44,783 nucleotides of DNA from Chloroflexota bacterium (GTDB taxonomy: Bacteria > Chloroflexota > Limnocylindria > Limnocylindrales > CSP1-4), in assembly GCA_025935415.1 (NCBI GenBank), contig JAICVI010000003.1, forward strand, positions 1 to 44,783, given 5' to 3'. A model generated the notes under the pieces. That model was given only the letters and a program-made list of their open reading frames with translations, made no database searches and was not told the origin of the DNA. How positions within the stretch are numbered: the first letter of the stretch is position 1; every line of letters starts with the position of its first letter. Shown here one piece after another: positions 1-9,800 of the stretch. The position numbers were made by a program, and so were the translations under genes.

Positions 1-821
1 ATCGAGCCGCCGATGACGATCCGATGGGGGTTGAACGTGTTGACGTAGCCGACGCACGCCGCGGCGAGCGCGCGGCGGGCTCGCCCCATGACCTGGATGC
101 AGGCGGCATCACCGGCGAGCGCGCCCTCGGCCACCTCCTTTGCCGAGAGCTCGTCCACGCCGCCGAGCCGTGCCGCCTCGGCGGTGAGGTACGGCGAGCG
201 GCCGGCCGCGACGAGGGCGCGGGCCTCGCGGGCGAGCGAGACCCCGGCGGCGATCGCTTCGACGTGGCCCGTGCCACCACAGCCGCAGCGAGGCCCGTCC
301 ATCTCGACGACCACGTGGCCGAGCTCGCCGGCGAAGCCGTCGGGACCATGGAGGATCTCGCCGCCGGTGACGATCGACCCGCCGATGCCCGTCGACACGG
401 TCAGGTAGATGAAGTCGTGGAAGCCGCGCGCCGCCCCGAACTCGTGCTCGCCGAGGGCCGCGACGTTGGTGTCCCGGTCAAGGAAGGCCGGGAGCCGCTC
501 GGCGGTCTGGAGCGCCTCGGCGAGGGCGATGTCGCGAAACTGCGGGCCGAGGTTCGGGGGTTCGACGACGAGGCCGCGCACCGGGTCGACCGGACCGGGC
601 GACGAGATTCCGATCCCCGCGAGCTCCGTCGCGACGGCTGCCGGGGCACCCTCACGCGCCTGCCGTGCCACGGCGCGACAGGCCTCGACGACCGCCTGGG
701 GGCCGGCATCGGACGGTGTCGGGCGTTCCGTGCGCGCGATCCGGGTACCGTCGGGCAGGACGACCGCGGCGCGGATGCGCGTGCCGCCAAGATCGACTGC
801 GATGACGGGTCGGGAGGACAG
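1..821 (-). CDS. ROK family sugar kinase / regulator (partial, C-terminus runs off the window)
   Basis: Minus-strand translation gives VIAVDLGGTRIRAAVV near the N-terminus, then a GPDGFAGELGHVVVEMDGPRCGCGGTGHVE ROK signature with CGCGG metal-site cysteines. Start codon unclear: no in-frame ATG/GTG/TTG before the upstream stop. Confidence 0.85.
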   Translation of the reverse strand, partial: MSSRPVIAVDLGGTRIRAAVVLPDGTRIARTERPTPSDAGPQAVVEACRAVARQAREGAPAAVATELAGIGISSPGPVDPVRGLVVEPPNLGPQFRDIALAEALQTAERLPAFLDRDTNVAALGEHEFGAARGFHDFIYLTVSTGIGGSIVTGGEILHGPDGFAGELGHVVVEMDGPRCGCGGTGHVEAIAAGVSLAREARALVAAGRSPYLTAEAARLGGVDELSAKEVAEGALAGDAACIQVMGRARRALAAACVGYVNTFNPHRIVIGGS

Positions 822-941
822 GGGCGGAACCTCGGAGGGAGGGGACGCTTTTGATCGTGAAAGGCGGCAAAAGTCTACCAGCCGACCTCGCCCAGGCCCT
901 TCGAGGTCGCACGAATAGCGTTACAGGTCCGGAGAATCCAA

Positions 942-969
942 GACCCCCGCCGGTCGCCCGGCGGGGGTC
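942..969 (-). terminator. Intrinsic-terminator-like hairpin (12-bp perfect stem, 4-nt loop)
   Basis: gacccccgccgg-tcgc-ccggcgggggtc, immediately 3' of the small zinc-ribbon gene on the minus strand. Confidence 0.6.
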
Positions 970-991
970 CAAGGTGCCTGATGAGGAAGGG

Positions 992-1132
992 CTAGCCGCC
1001 GATCTTGAACACCTTGGTCCCGCACTTGGGACAGGTGCCCTGGAGGGCCTTCTTGCCGTTCTTCATCGTGATCTGCTGCGGGTTCTGGACTTCGACCTTC
1101 ATCTTGTCCTTGACGCAGTAGGCCATCGCCAT
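992..1132 (-). CDS. 46-aa zinc-ribbon-like protein, DUF5679-like
   Basis: MAMAYCVKDKMKVEVQNPQQITMKNGKKALQGTCPKCGTKVFKIGG; Cys and CPKCG motifs; followed by a hairpin terminator. Below the size cutoff of the ORF track. Confidence 0.8.
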   Translation of the reverse strand: MAMAYCVKDKMKVEVQNPQQITMKNGKKALQGTCPKCGTKVFKIGG

Positions 1133-1183
1133 GGGTTCAGGTCCTCCCCAAACTCCCGTGTGCCGCGAGCTCAGTGCTCGAGG

Positions 1184-2035
1184 TCACGTCGCGCTCAAGA
1201 GTCCGAGCGACGGTCGCCAGCGTTCCGTCGCCGCTTCCTGCTTCCGGCGGTCCATGTCCGCGAGGATCCGGAGGCTTTCCAGTCCCGTCGCCACGCAGGC
1301 AGCTTCCGCCGCATCCTTGGCGTCCCCGGTCACGAAGTCGCCCGTGGATCGCTGCGCGTAGACCGCACAGACGACCCCCGCCCGACATCGCGCCAGACTC
1401 GCCAGCACGAGCAACGCCGAGGCTTCCATCTCGAAGTTCATGACGCGCTGGCGCGCCATGTCCTCGGCGAGGTCAGGGTATCGAATGGGAAGTTGCGGGA
1501 TCGGGCGTCCCTGCGCTCCGTAGAAGCCGGGTGCCGTGGCCGTCAGACCCACGTGATACCGATGTCCGAGCCGGTCCGCCGCCTCGATGAGCGCGACGAC
1601 GGCCTCGTAGTCAGCCACGGCGGGATAGCCGTCGTGGACGAACCAGCTGGTGGTGGTTTCGAGCCGCACCGCGCCCGTGGAGATCACGAGATCCCCGAGG
1701 CCCATCTCCGGCTGGAGCCCACCACAGGAGCCGACGCGGATGATCGTCGGCCGATTCGTGATGGCGAGGATCTCGGCCATCGCGATCTCGACGTTGTCCG
1801 TGCCGATTCCTGTCGACACGATCGACACACGCTGGCCACGGTACGTGCCGGTGACCGACGCGAATTCACGATGCCGGCGCTCGAGCTCGACGTCGTCGAG
1901 CATCCGGGCGATGCGGGACGTCCGATCGGGGTCGCCGGGGAGGAGGAGGTACTCGGCCAGCTCGCCGGGGCCGAGATCGATGTGGTACTGCCGCTCCCCT
2001 GTCGGGAGCGCGACGCGGTGGTCCGCGTTCGGCAA
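1184..2035 (-). CDS. Nucleoside phosphorylase (uridine phosphorylase-like, PNP_UDP_1 family)
   Basis: LLPGDPDRTSRIA, STGIGTDNVEIAMAE, RVGSCGGLQPEMGLGDLVIS, MNFEMEASALLVLA motifs. Confidence 0.88.
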   Translation of the reverse strand: MPNADHRVALPTGERQYHIDLGPGELAEYLLLPGDPDRTSRIARMLDDVELERRHREFASVTGTYRGQRVSIVSTGIGTDNVEIAMAEILAITNRPTIIRVGSCGGLQPEMGLGDLVISTGAVRLETTTSWFVHDGYPAVADYEAVVALIEAADRLGHRYHVGLTATAPGFYGAQGRPIPQLPIRYPDLAEDMARQRVMNFEMEASALLVLASLARCRAGVVCAVYAQRSTGDFVTGDAKDAAEAACVATGLESLRILADMDRRKQEAATERWRPSLGLLSAT

Positions 2036-2123
2036 GAGCCCGTTCTCCTCCTCGTTCGCCCGCGGCTGCGGAACTCGGGCAAGCGTAGGCGTGGCTTCGA
2101 ACGAGCGTCAAGCGGATTCGTGC

Positions 2124-5100
2124 TCAGCCCACGCTCAGGCCACGCTCCCGACCCGATCCTTCCGGGAAGCTCGAGGGCGACCCAGGTGACGGCTCTGGTG
2201 ACGGCCCCGGTGCCGGTCCCGACTCCGTCGCGGCTTCCGTGCTCGCGGTCCGCTCCGCGCTTCGCGAGGCTGGCACGGCGGCGGGCTGCGCCCGCAAGGT
2301 CGCCAGGCGACCCACCACGACGGCCCGCAGGCGCCGGCGGAGGAGGCGTCGCCGAAGCAGTGTGACGGCCACGGAGGCGAGGGTCAGCAGGGCCATCGCC
2401 AGGACGCTCGTGGGCGCCATCGACGGGCCGAGGAGCGTCGAATCCGCCGTGAGGGCGGCTGCCGCCCCGTTGGGGCTCGAGATCGGTCCCAGGATTGGCG
2501 CATCCCCGATGGGCAGCCCCTGGCCAAGGCTGCCGACCCGCAGGAGCGACCCGTCGTCGCCAACGACCACGATCGCGCTTCCGTCGACGAGCTCGACGGT
2601 GCCCGTGGCGGCGACCGCCTCACCTTCCCGGAGGTGCCCGAGCAGCGACGTCATGTCTCCCTGGAGCACGACGTGGGCGAGGGCCGTGCCGTCGTCCAGG
2701 TCGAAGCCGTCGTCCGTCACGCTCGCAACCAGCCCACCGACGCGCACTCGAGCGCCAACGTGCTCCGAGAGGGTGGCGAGATCGGTATCCGGCGTGATGT
2801 CCGCCGCGCCCACCGCGCCGCTGTCTCCCCCAGTCGAGGTGCCCGCCGAACCGCCGTTTGACGCAGCGCCGAGAGCGGCACCGGGCATGCCGTTCCCGGC
2901 TGGCCCGATCGCCACGTCGGCAGCGCTGCGCGGCAGGATCGCGAACCGCCGATCGCTGGCCGTCGGATAGGGGCGCTTGACGATGCCGATCACCGTGATC
3001 CGGCGCCCCGCGAGGATCGCGGTCGATGGAATCCCCGCCCCCGCCTGACCCTGAACGGCGACCTTCGTGCCATCGGCGATCGTGACGTCCGCGCGCCAGC
3101 GATCGCCAAGCCGCTCGACCTTCAGGACCGTGCCCGAAAGGCGCACGAGTGCCCATTCGTCGCGTTCGGCCGGGCCACGGCTCAACGCCTGCGGTGTGAC
3201 CGACCCCGTCCCGAGGGAGCCGATGCTCGTTGCCCCGAGCCGCGGCGCGCCCCACGCAGTGCCCGTCTTGCCAGTGACCCAGACCCGCGTGCCCGCCGCC
3301 GGCGCGTTCGAGCCAGATGGAATAAGGACCTCGATGCCGCCGCTCGGATCCTGCACGACGATCCGCCTGCCGCTCGAGTCGAGCAGTGAGGAGCCCGCAG
3401 TCACCGTCGCCTCGATCGTGAGCGTCGTCCCTTCGGGAGCAGCGAGCGCCGTGGAGACCGGCACGACACCCGGGCCGCCACTCGTCCCCGGCGCACCGCT
3501 CGATCCCGGCGCCGTGCTGGCGCCCGGCACCGGCGCACCGGCGATCGCGACGACATCGGCGCGATCTCGCAGGTGGAGTCGATAGCCATCCAGGGCGCCC
3601 TTTCGCGAGGCACGCTGCCCGACGATGCCGGTCAGGCGATAGGCGTGGCCCTTCACGAGGGCGCTCGCGGCGATGCCGCTCGAGCCGTCCGCGATCACGC
3701 GGAACGTCTTGCCGTCCGCGTCGGTGAAATCGATCGACAGGTCGCCGCTCGTGCCCTTCTGTGGATTCGCGACCGCCGTGCCGCCGATCTCGGCCAGCCG
3801 GCCCTCCGTCGCCTCACCGAGCTGGGCCGCGGTGAGCTTGCTGGGTGCGGGGAGGCTGCCCTGGCCAGTGACCTTGAAGCCGGCGGCGGCGGGTCGGAGC
3901 TCCAGCTGGCCGTACGGGTCTGCGAGCAGGCCGCGCACCAGCAGCGTCGTGCCTCGCGCTGGCGCGGCCACGCCGTCCGGAAGCCGCACGGCGATCCCGC
4001 CCGTGCCATCCGCGATCGACAGGACCGGCGGGGAGCCGAGGCGTCCGGCCTCCGCCGTGACCACGCCGGCGACGGAGACGGTGATCCCGACGGGCGCTCC
4101 ACGCGCCTCCACGATCGAGAGCACCGGCGGTGACGTCGGGCCCGGCATGCTCGTCGGCGCAGGCGTCGGCGTCGGGCCCGGTGTGCGCGTGGGCGTCGGG
4201 GTCGCGTTCGGGGTTCGCGTCGGCGAAACCGTGGGAGCGGCGGTGGGCGTTGACGTTGGTGCGGGCGTTGGCGTCGGCGTGACCGACGGGCTCGGGGTGG
4301 CCGTCGGCGTCGGGGTCGTCGTCGGCGTCGGCGTCGGCAGGATCCCGAAGTCGCTCTCCTCCGTCGCGTGCAGGCGATAGCCGGACAGCCCCGTTCCGGT
4401 GCTGTCACGCTGGCCGATCGGGCCGACGGCCACGACGGAGGTGCCGGACGGCACGGATTGCCCGCCGAGTGCGTCGGGACCGACGATCACGCGAATCGCG
4501 CCGGAGCCGTCATCGACCATCAGCCCGAGGCCGTCGGACATGTCGGTCGGTGATCCGACCGTGATTCCCTGCACGATGGCTCGCCAGCCCTCCTGGAGCT
4601 CGCCGATGGCCCCGGTCTGGAGCTCCCAGGGCGACGGGCGTTCCTGTTCGCCGAGACCGACGATGTCAGCAGTGGCGACGCGCAGCGTCCGTTCCGCAAA
4701 GCGCTCGTCGAGCGTGCCCTGCACGACCACCAGCGTGTCGGCGGGGAGCCCGTCCGTGACTGCGACATCGAGGTACAGCGCGATCCCGCCGGTGCCGTCC
4801 TGGATGAAAGCCTTGCGTCCGCTCTCGAGGGCGCCGAGGTGCGTCGTCAGGACCCCGGATACCCGGACGGTCGAGCCGTCGGCAAGGCCGCGGGCCTCGG
4901 CGATGGCGCTGATGGGGAGCGGCGTCGCGGTCGGGGCCGGACTGGGCGTCGGTGAAGGTGTTGGAACGGGCGTCGGAGCGAGCGTCGCTACCGGCGTGGC
5001 GGTCGGCGTGGGCGACGGCGTCTGCGTCGCCTCGGGCGTGGGCGTAGGCGTGGCCGTTGCGGCAGGCGTCGGTTCGACGGTCGGCATCGCTGTGGGCGCG

Positions 5101-5948
5101 GGCGGCTCCGTGGACCCAGCAGTCGGTTCCGGCGTCGGGGCCTCGGTCGGCGAGATCGTCGGCGCCGGCGACGCCGACTCGCCCGGGCTCGCGGAGGGTC
5201 CAGGCGTGGGCGATGGCACGGCGCTCGCGGACGCGTCGGGCGTCGCCGAAGGGCTCGGCGTGGCCGTCGGGCCAGGAGTGGCACTTGGCGCGGGAACGGG
5301 CGGCGCGGCCACCGACTGCGGGTTGGGCGCAGCCTGGGTGAACCAATCCTGGGCATTGTCGTTGGTGTCGATCGTGTTTCCGGCGGCGCCACCCGGCTTC
5401 CGCTCGATGCTGGAACCCGCAGCTGGCGCCCCTATGGCCGTGCCCTCGACGAAGGTGTTCGTGGCGTCGCCCCAGCCGACGGCATCGACCGGGGCACCGC
5501 CGATCACACGCAGCACGATGGCCCCACCAGTGGCGGCGAAGCCGCCGCTGTACGTCGCGTCCGCGATCGGGGCGTAGATGCCGGCCGCGTTCGCGACGAC
5601 GAGGTGGCGCCCCGAATCGAGCAGCAGCGTCGAGGCCCAAGACACCTTGCGGGTTACGGTGCTCCCGGTGGAGGTTGCGTAGACCAGCTCGAGCCCTGCG
5701 AGGTCGACGGGCGCGGTTCCAACGTTGGCGATCTCCGCGAACTCGTCCGATGCCGATGCGCCGCCGGTCTGGACCTCCGACACCAGCAGTGTCGAGACCG
5801 GCCAGCCAACCGGCACCAGGGCCGCATCGACCGCGCCGGTGCGATCGGGCACGGCACCAAGGGCGACCCCGCCCAGCGCAAGCACGAAGAACAGCGCAGC
5901 GAGGGGCGCAACGCGTCGCTCCACGATCGACCTCCGGGCGGGAGCCAT
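2124..5948 (-). CDS. Large surface protein: signal peptide, lamin-tail domain, PT-rich linkers, repeated OB-fold-like domains, C-terminal TM anchor
   Basis: 1274 aa; [37 protein letters not shown] (lamin-tail type); recurring VRVSGVLTT...[12 protein letters not shown] / VSVAGVVTA...[12 protein letters not shown] / IEATVTAG...[12 protein letters not shown] modules; (PTPT)n linkers; C-terminal hydrophobic segment followed by [10 protein letters not shown]. Confidence 0.75.
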   Translation of the reverse strand: MAPARRSIVERRVAPLAALFFVLALGGVALGAVPDRTGAVDAALVPVGWPVSTLLVSEVQTGGASASDEFAEIANVGTAPVDLAGLELVYATSTGSTVTRKVSWASTLLLDSGRHLVVANAAGIYAPIADATYSGGFAATGGAIVLRVIGGAPVDAVGWGDATNTFVEGTAIGAPAAGSSIERKPGGAAGNTIDTNDNAQDWFTQAAPNPQSVAAPPVPAPSATPGPTATPSPSATPDASASAVPSPTPGPSASPGESASPAPTISPTEAPTPEPTAGSTEPPAPTAMPTVEPTPAATATPTPTPEATQTPSPTPTATPVATLAPTPVPTPSPTPSPAPTATPLPISAIAEARGLADGSTVRVSGVLTTHLGALESGRKAFIQDGTGGIALYLDVAVTDGLPADTLVVVQGTLDERFAERTLRVATADIVGLGEQERPSPWELQTGAIGELQEGWRAIVQGITVGSPTDMSDGLGLMVDDGSGAIRVIVGPDALGGQSVPSGTSVVAVGPIGQRDSTGTGLSGYRLHATEESDFGILPTPTPTTTPTPTATPSPSVTPTPTPAPTSTPTAAPTVSPTRTPNATPTPTRTPGPTPTPAPTSMPGPTSPPVLSIVEARGAPVGITVSVAGVVTAEAGRLGSPPVLSIADGTGGIAVRLPDGVAAPARGTTLLVRGLLADPYGQLELRPAAAGFKVTGQGSLPAPSKLTAAQLGEATEGRLAEIGGTAVANPQKGTSGDLSIDFTDADGKTFRVIADGSSGIAASALVKGHAYRLTGIVGQRASRKGALDGYRLHLRDRADVVAIAGAPVPGASTAPGSSGAPGTSGGPGVVPVSTALAAPEGTTLTIEATVTAGSSLLDSSGRRIVVQDPSGGIEVLIPSGSNAPAAGTRVWVTGKTGTAWGAPRLGATSIGSLGTGSVTPQALSRGPAERDEWALVRLSGTVLKVERLGDRWRADVTIADGTKVAVQGQAGAGIPSTAILAGRRITVIGIVKRPYPTASDRRFAILPRSAADVAIGPAGNGMPGAALGAASNGGSAGTSTGGDSGAVGAADITPDTDLATLSEHVGARVRVGGLVASVTDDGFDLDDGTALAHVVLQGDMTSLLGHLREGEAVAATGTVELVDGSAIVVVGDDGSLLRVGSLGQGLPIGDAPILGPISSPNGAAAALTADSTLLGPSMAPTSVLAMALLTLASVAVTLLRRRLLRRRLRAVVVGRLATLRAQPAAVPASRSAERTASTEAATESGPAPGPSPEPSPGSPSSFPEGSGRERGLSVG

Positions 5949-6119
5949 CGAGGCCGGGCGGGACGGCCCGCGAGTTGTACCCGCCGGCGCTCACCGCCGG
6001 CGTAACTCCCGCTTCCGCCGCGCTTACCCGGCGCTTATCCGGCGATGCACTGCCGATCACCGGGCGCGTACGATTCGCCACCCCGGTGCCGAAGACGCCG
6101 GTCCAGCCAAGGAGGCAGC

Positions 6120-6848
6120 GTGGCCCGCGTCAAGCAGACCGATCGTGCCGAGGCGCGCCGGCGGTATCGCCAGGCGACCAGCCAGGAGGCCGCGATCGAC
6201 GGCGCCGCGGACGACGCGCCTGCCGAGCCCGGCGACGGGAAGGCAGAAGCCGCCAGGGCCGGCCGGCCCACCAAGTCGACCGCAGGCAAGCCGGCCGGCG
6301 CGAAGCAGCAGCCGGCGGCGCGCCCGGGCATCACGACCGCGTTCCGTGCCGCCTACCACCCTGCGCATTTCCGCGAGGACTTCGCGGCCCTGCCCGGGCT
6401 CCTTCGCCACTACGCGTTCTTCGTCCCCGTGGCGATGATCGTGGTCGGAACCGTCGTCGCCTCGATCTTCTTCAACTACACCGGTGGTCAGTTCGCCTGG
6501 CAGATCCTGGTCTCGCCGGGGAGCGGCTTCGGGCTTCCGCAGCTGGTGACGGGGTTCTTCGCGCCGCGGGCCAGCTACATGCTGGGCTTCATCGTGAGCG
6601 TCATCCAGGGCATCGCCGCCACGATCTTCCTGCTGGCACTGTCGGATCGCCTCGGTCACCCGTTTCCGAGCGACCAGATCCCGGGCCTCCTGCTCCAGGC
6701 CTTCGTCGCCGGCCCGGTCAGCGGCACGCTCTTCGCCGCGGCCGCCGCGTGGTACCGCCGCTTCCTCGCCCTCTCGGGCCCGAAGCGAACCGCCGCGAAC
6801 ACCCGAAGCCAGTCGCGCTCCGCGAGTCGAGGTGGCTCTCGCCGCTAG
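6120..6848 (+). CDS. Hypothetical membrane protein with charged N-terminal region
   Basis: GTG start preceded by aaggaggcagc SD (MARVKQTDRAEARRRYR...); several TM segments (YAFFVPVAMIVVGTVVASIFF etc.). Confidence 0.65.
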   Translation: MARVKQTDRAEARRRYRQATSQEAAIDGAADDAPAEPGDGKAEAARAGRPTKSTAGKPAGAKQQPAARPGITTAFRAAYHPAHFREDFAALPGLLRHYAFFVPVAMIVVGTVVASIFFNYTGGQFAWQILVSPGSGFGLPQLVTGFFAPRASYMLGFIVSVIQGIAATIFLLALSDRLGHPFPSDQIPGLLLQAFVAGPVSGTLFAAAAAWYRRFLALSGPKRTAANTRSQSRSASRGGSRR

Positions 6849-6872
6849 CCGGGCGCGAGCCCGCTTGATCGC

Positions 6873-9800
6873 CTACCCCAGGCGCCGCATGCCGGCGTGC
6901 CCCAGCTGCCGAACCCCGGTCGGTGATTCGGGGCCTCCGGCGCGCTCGGCGACCGTCGTGAGCGGCACGATCTCGTGTGCCACCACGTTGACCACGTTCG
7001 ATTCTCGCTGGAGCTCGCCGTCCACGAGCAGCAGTGCATGTCGCCGCACCACCCCGCGCAACCGTGCCCAGGTGTCCGGCCAGAGCGTGACGTTGACCAT
7101 CCCGGTTTCGTCCTCGAGGGCCAGGAAGACCGTGCCCTTGGCCGTCATCGGGTGCTGGCGCGTCACGACCAGCCCGCCCAGGCGAACCTTTCCCGGCCGT
7201 CGATCGGCGAGGGCACCGTTCGGGACCGCCCCCAATCGATCGAGGGCCTCCCGGAACAGCCCGACGACCTGCCGCCTGGCATCCAATCCGACCACCGCGT
7301 AGGCGTCGCCGAGCCGTTCCGATTCGGTGATCGCCGGCAGGTTCGGGGCCTCCGTGGCGGGAAGTCGCAGGTCCATCGGCCGGCCCGCGGCGGGTGAGCG
7401 CTTGCCGGCAACCGACCGGGTCGCCCGAACGCTCGCTTCGCTCGCGACGCGTCGCGATGTCGTCGTCGACGAGAAGCCGCGTCCGCGCACCGTTCCCGCG
7501 ACCTCTCGGAGCTGCCACAGGAGCTCGCGCCGGGGCCGTCCCAGCGAGTCCAGCGCGCCGGTCCGGATGAGCCGCTCGATCGTCTCCTCGGGCAGCCCCG
7601 TCCGCTCGACCACGTCCGCGAGGGACACGTACGGCCCGCGCTCGAGCTCCCGGTCGAGGAGCTCCTCGTGCTGCTCGCCGATGCCCTTCACCAGCTGCAG
7701 CCCGAGTCGCACGCCCCAGCCCGTCGCGCTCTCCGCGGCCCACTGCTCCCGCGAGATTCGGCTCGGGACTACGCACGCGGAGGACGCGACCGGCACGGGC
7801 CGCTCGTCGATGCCGCAGCCTTCCGGCAACGGCTCTCCCTCCCCCGAGCCGTCGCCGATCGCCCAGCCCGGTCGCCCGACCCACTCCGTGGTGGTCTTGT
7901 AGGTCGAGGCGTTGAGGTCGACCGGCAGCACCGCGACCCCGTGGCGCTTGGCGTCGTTGACGAGCACCTCGACCGGGTAGAAGCCCATCGGCTGCGCGTT
8001 GATGAGCCCGACGAGGAACTGCGCCGGGTAGAACAGCTTGAGGAACGAGGACTCGTAGGCCGTCCGCGCGAAGGCCGCCGCGTGGGACTTCGCGAAGCCG
8101 AACGACGCGAATGCCGAGACCTGGCGGAACAGCTCCTCGGCGACCTCCGCGGTCATTCCCGGTTGTCGCATGCAGCCATCAAAGAACCGCTGGTGGAGCT
8201 TCTCCATCTCGCGGTTCGAGCGCCACGTGCCCATCGCCCGCCGGAACCCGTCCGATTCCGCGGGCGAGAAGCCCGCGACCTCGATCGCGATCCGCATGAC
8301 CTGCTCCTGGTAGAGGATCACGCCCATCGAGTCGCGCAGCACCGGCTCCAGGCTCGGGTGGAGGTACTCGACCGGCTCGAGGCCCTGCTTCCGCCGCAGG
8401 TACGGGTGAACGGCGTTGCCCTGGATCGGTCCCGGCCGGATGATCGCGACCTCCACGACCAGATCGTCGAGCGAGCTCGGCTTCGACTTCGGCAGTGTCT
8501 GCATCTGGGCCCGGCTCTCGACCTGGAAGACCCCGACCGTGTCGGCCGCCTGGAGCATCTCGAAGACCTCCGGGACCTGCTCGGGGATCGAGTCGAGGAC
8601 GACGCAGGCGCCGCAGTCGTGCTCGATCAGCTGGACGGTCTCGTCGATCGCGGCGAGCATCCCGAGCCCGAGGAGGTCCAGCTTGATGAGCTTCAGCTCC
8701 TCGACGTCGCGCTTGTCGAACTGGACGACGACGCGGTCCTGCATGGTCGCCCGCTCCAGCGGCGCGATGTCGATCAGCGGCGCCGCGGTCACGAGCATGC
8801 CGCCGCTGTGGATGCTGAGGTGGCGGGGAAAGCCGTCGATCCGGGCGCAGAACTCCAGCCAGCGCTCCCAATCGGACATGCCCTTCGTGGAGCCACCGCG
8901 GGTCTGGGCCGGCGGCTCCGGCTCGATTCTCGCCACCGAGCTGTGTGGATCTGCTCGCCCGACGCGATCCACGCCAATCCCGCCGCGGATGCTGTCCGGC
9001 TGCGGCCAGTAGTACGGCCGCCCGAGCCGGTCGGTCGATTGGTCCGTCCGGCGCGGCTCCGTCTCCGGCATACCGCTCTCGGGGTCGATGCGCCGCCCCT
9101 CCACCAGCGCCGGCGCGACCTCGAGATCGGCGACCTGCTGCCCGCTCGTTCCATCAGCCGCGCTCGTTCCATCAGCCGCGCTCGTTCCATCAGCCGCGCT
9201 CGTTCCATCAGCCGCGCTCGTTCCTCGCCAGCCGCCGGCACCTCCGCGCTGATACCCGGTCCCGCGGCCCGCCCGCAGCCACGCGACGCTCGCGGGCGTG
9301 TCGCCGGGCCCGCCCTCGTCATCCCCGCGGCCTCCGGGCCGGATCGCCGGCGGCGACTCCGGCGCCTCCTCCCACATCCCCGAGCTGCTCGGCCCCACGA
9401 GGGCAAGTGGCGCGCGTTCGTGCCAGATGTTCCTGGGGGGAACGTTAGAAGCGGGAGCTGCTTCGCCGGACGCCGTCGTGCTCGATTCGATGACGGGATC
9501 CGTCCCGTCACACGCTTGTGCCGGGACGAACGGTGGTTCGGCGTCGGCGTCGAAGCCGCCCGTAGGCCTCCCGCCGGTGGCTGACGTTCCCGCAGGGAAC
9601 ATCTGAAACATTCCGGCGCCCGCGGGGCTCCTCCCCACGACGCTGGCGCCCGCGGGGCTCCTCCCCACGACGCTGGCGTCCGCGGAGCTGCCGTCCGCGG
9701 AGCTGGCGTCCGCGGAGCTGGCGTCCGCGGAGCTGCCGTCGGCTGACTCCTTCGCCGTCGCCTCTCCCAGCCACGCGAAGGGGCGTGGCGCATGCGGATC

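Noticed and set aside
851-2365. 504-aa plus-strand ORF
   Set aside because: Antisense to the phosphorylase and the zinc-ribbon gene; no recognisable motifs.
7668-9584. 638-aa plus-strand ORF antisense to dnaE2
   Set aside because: Shadow ORF of high-GC coding sequence; the opposite strand has clear polymerase motifs.
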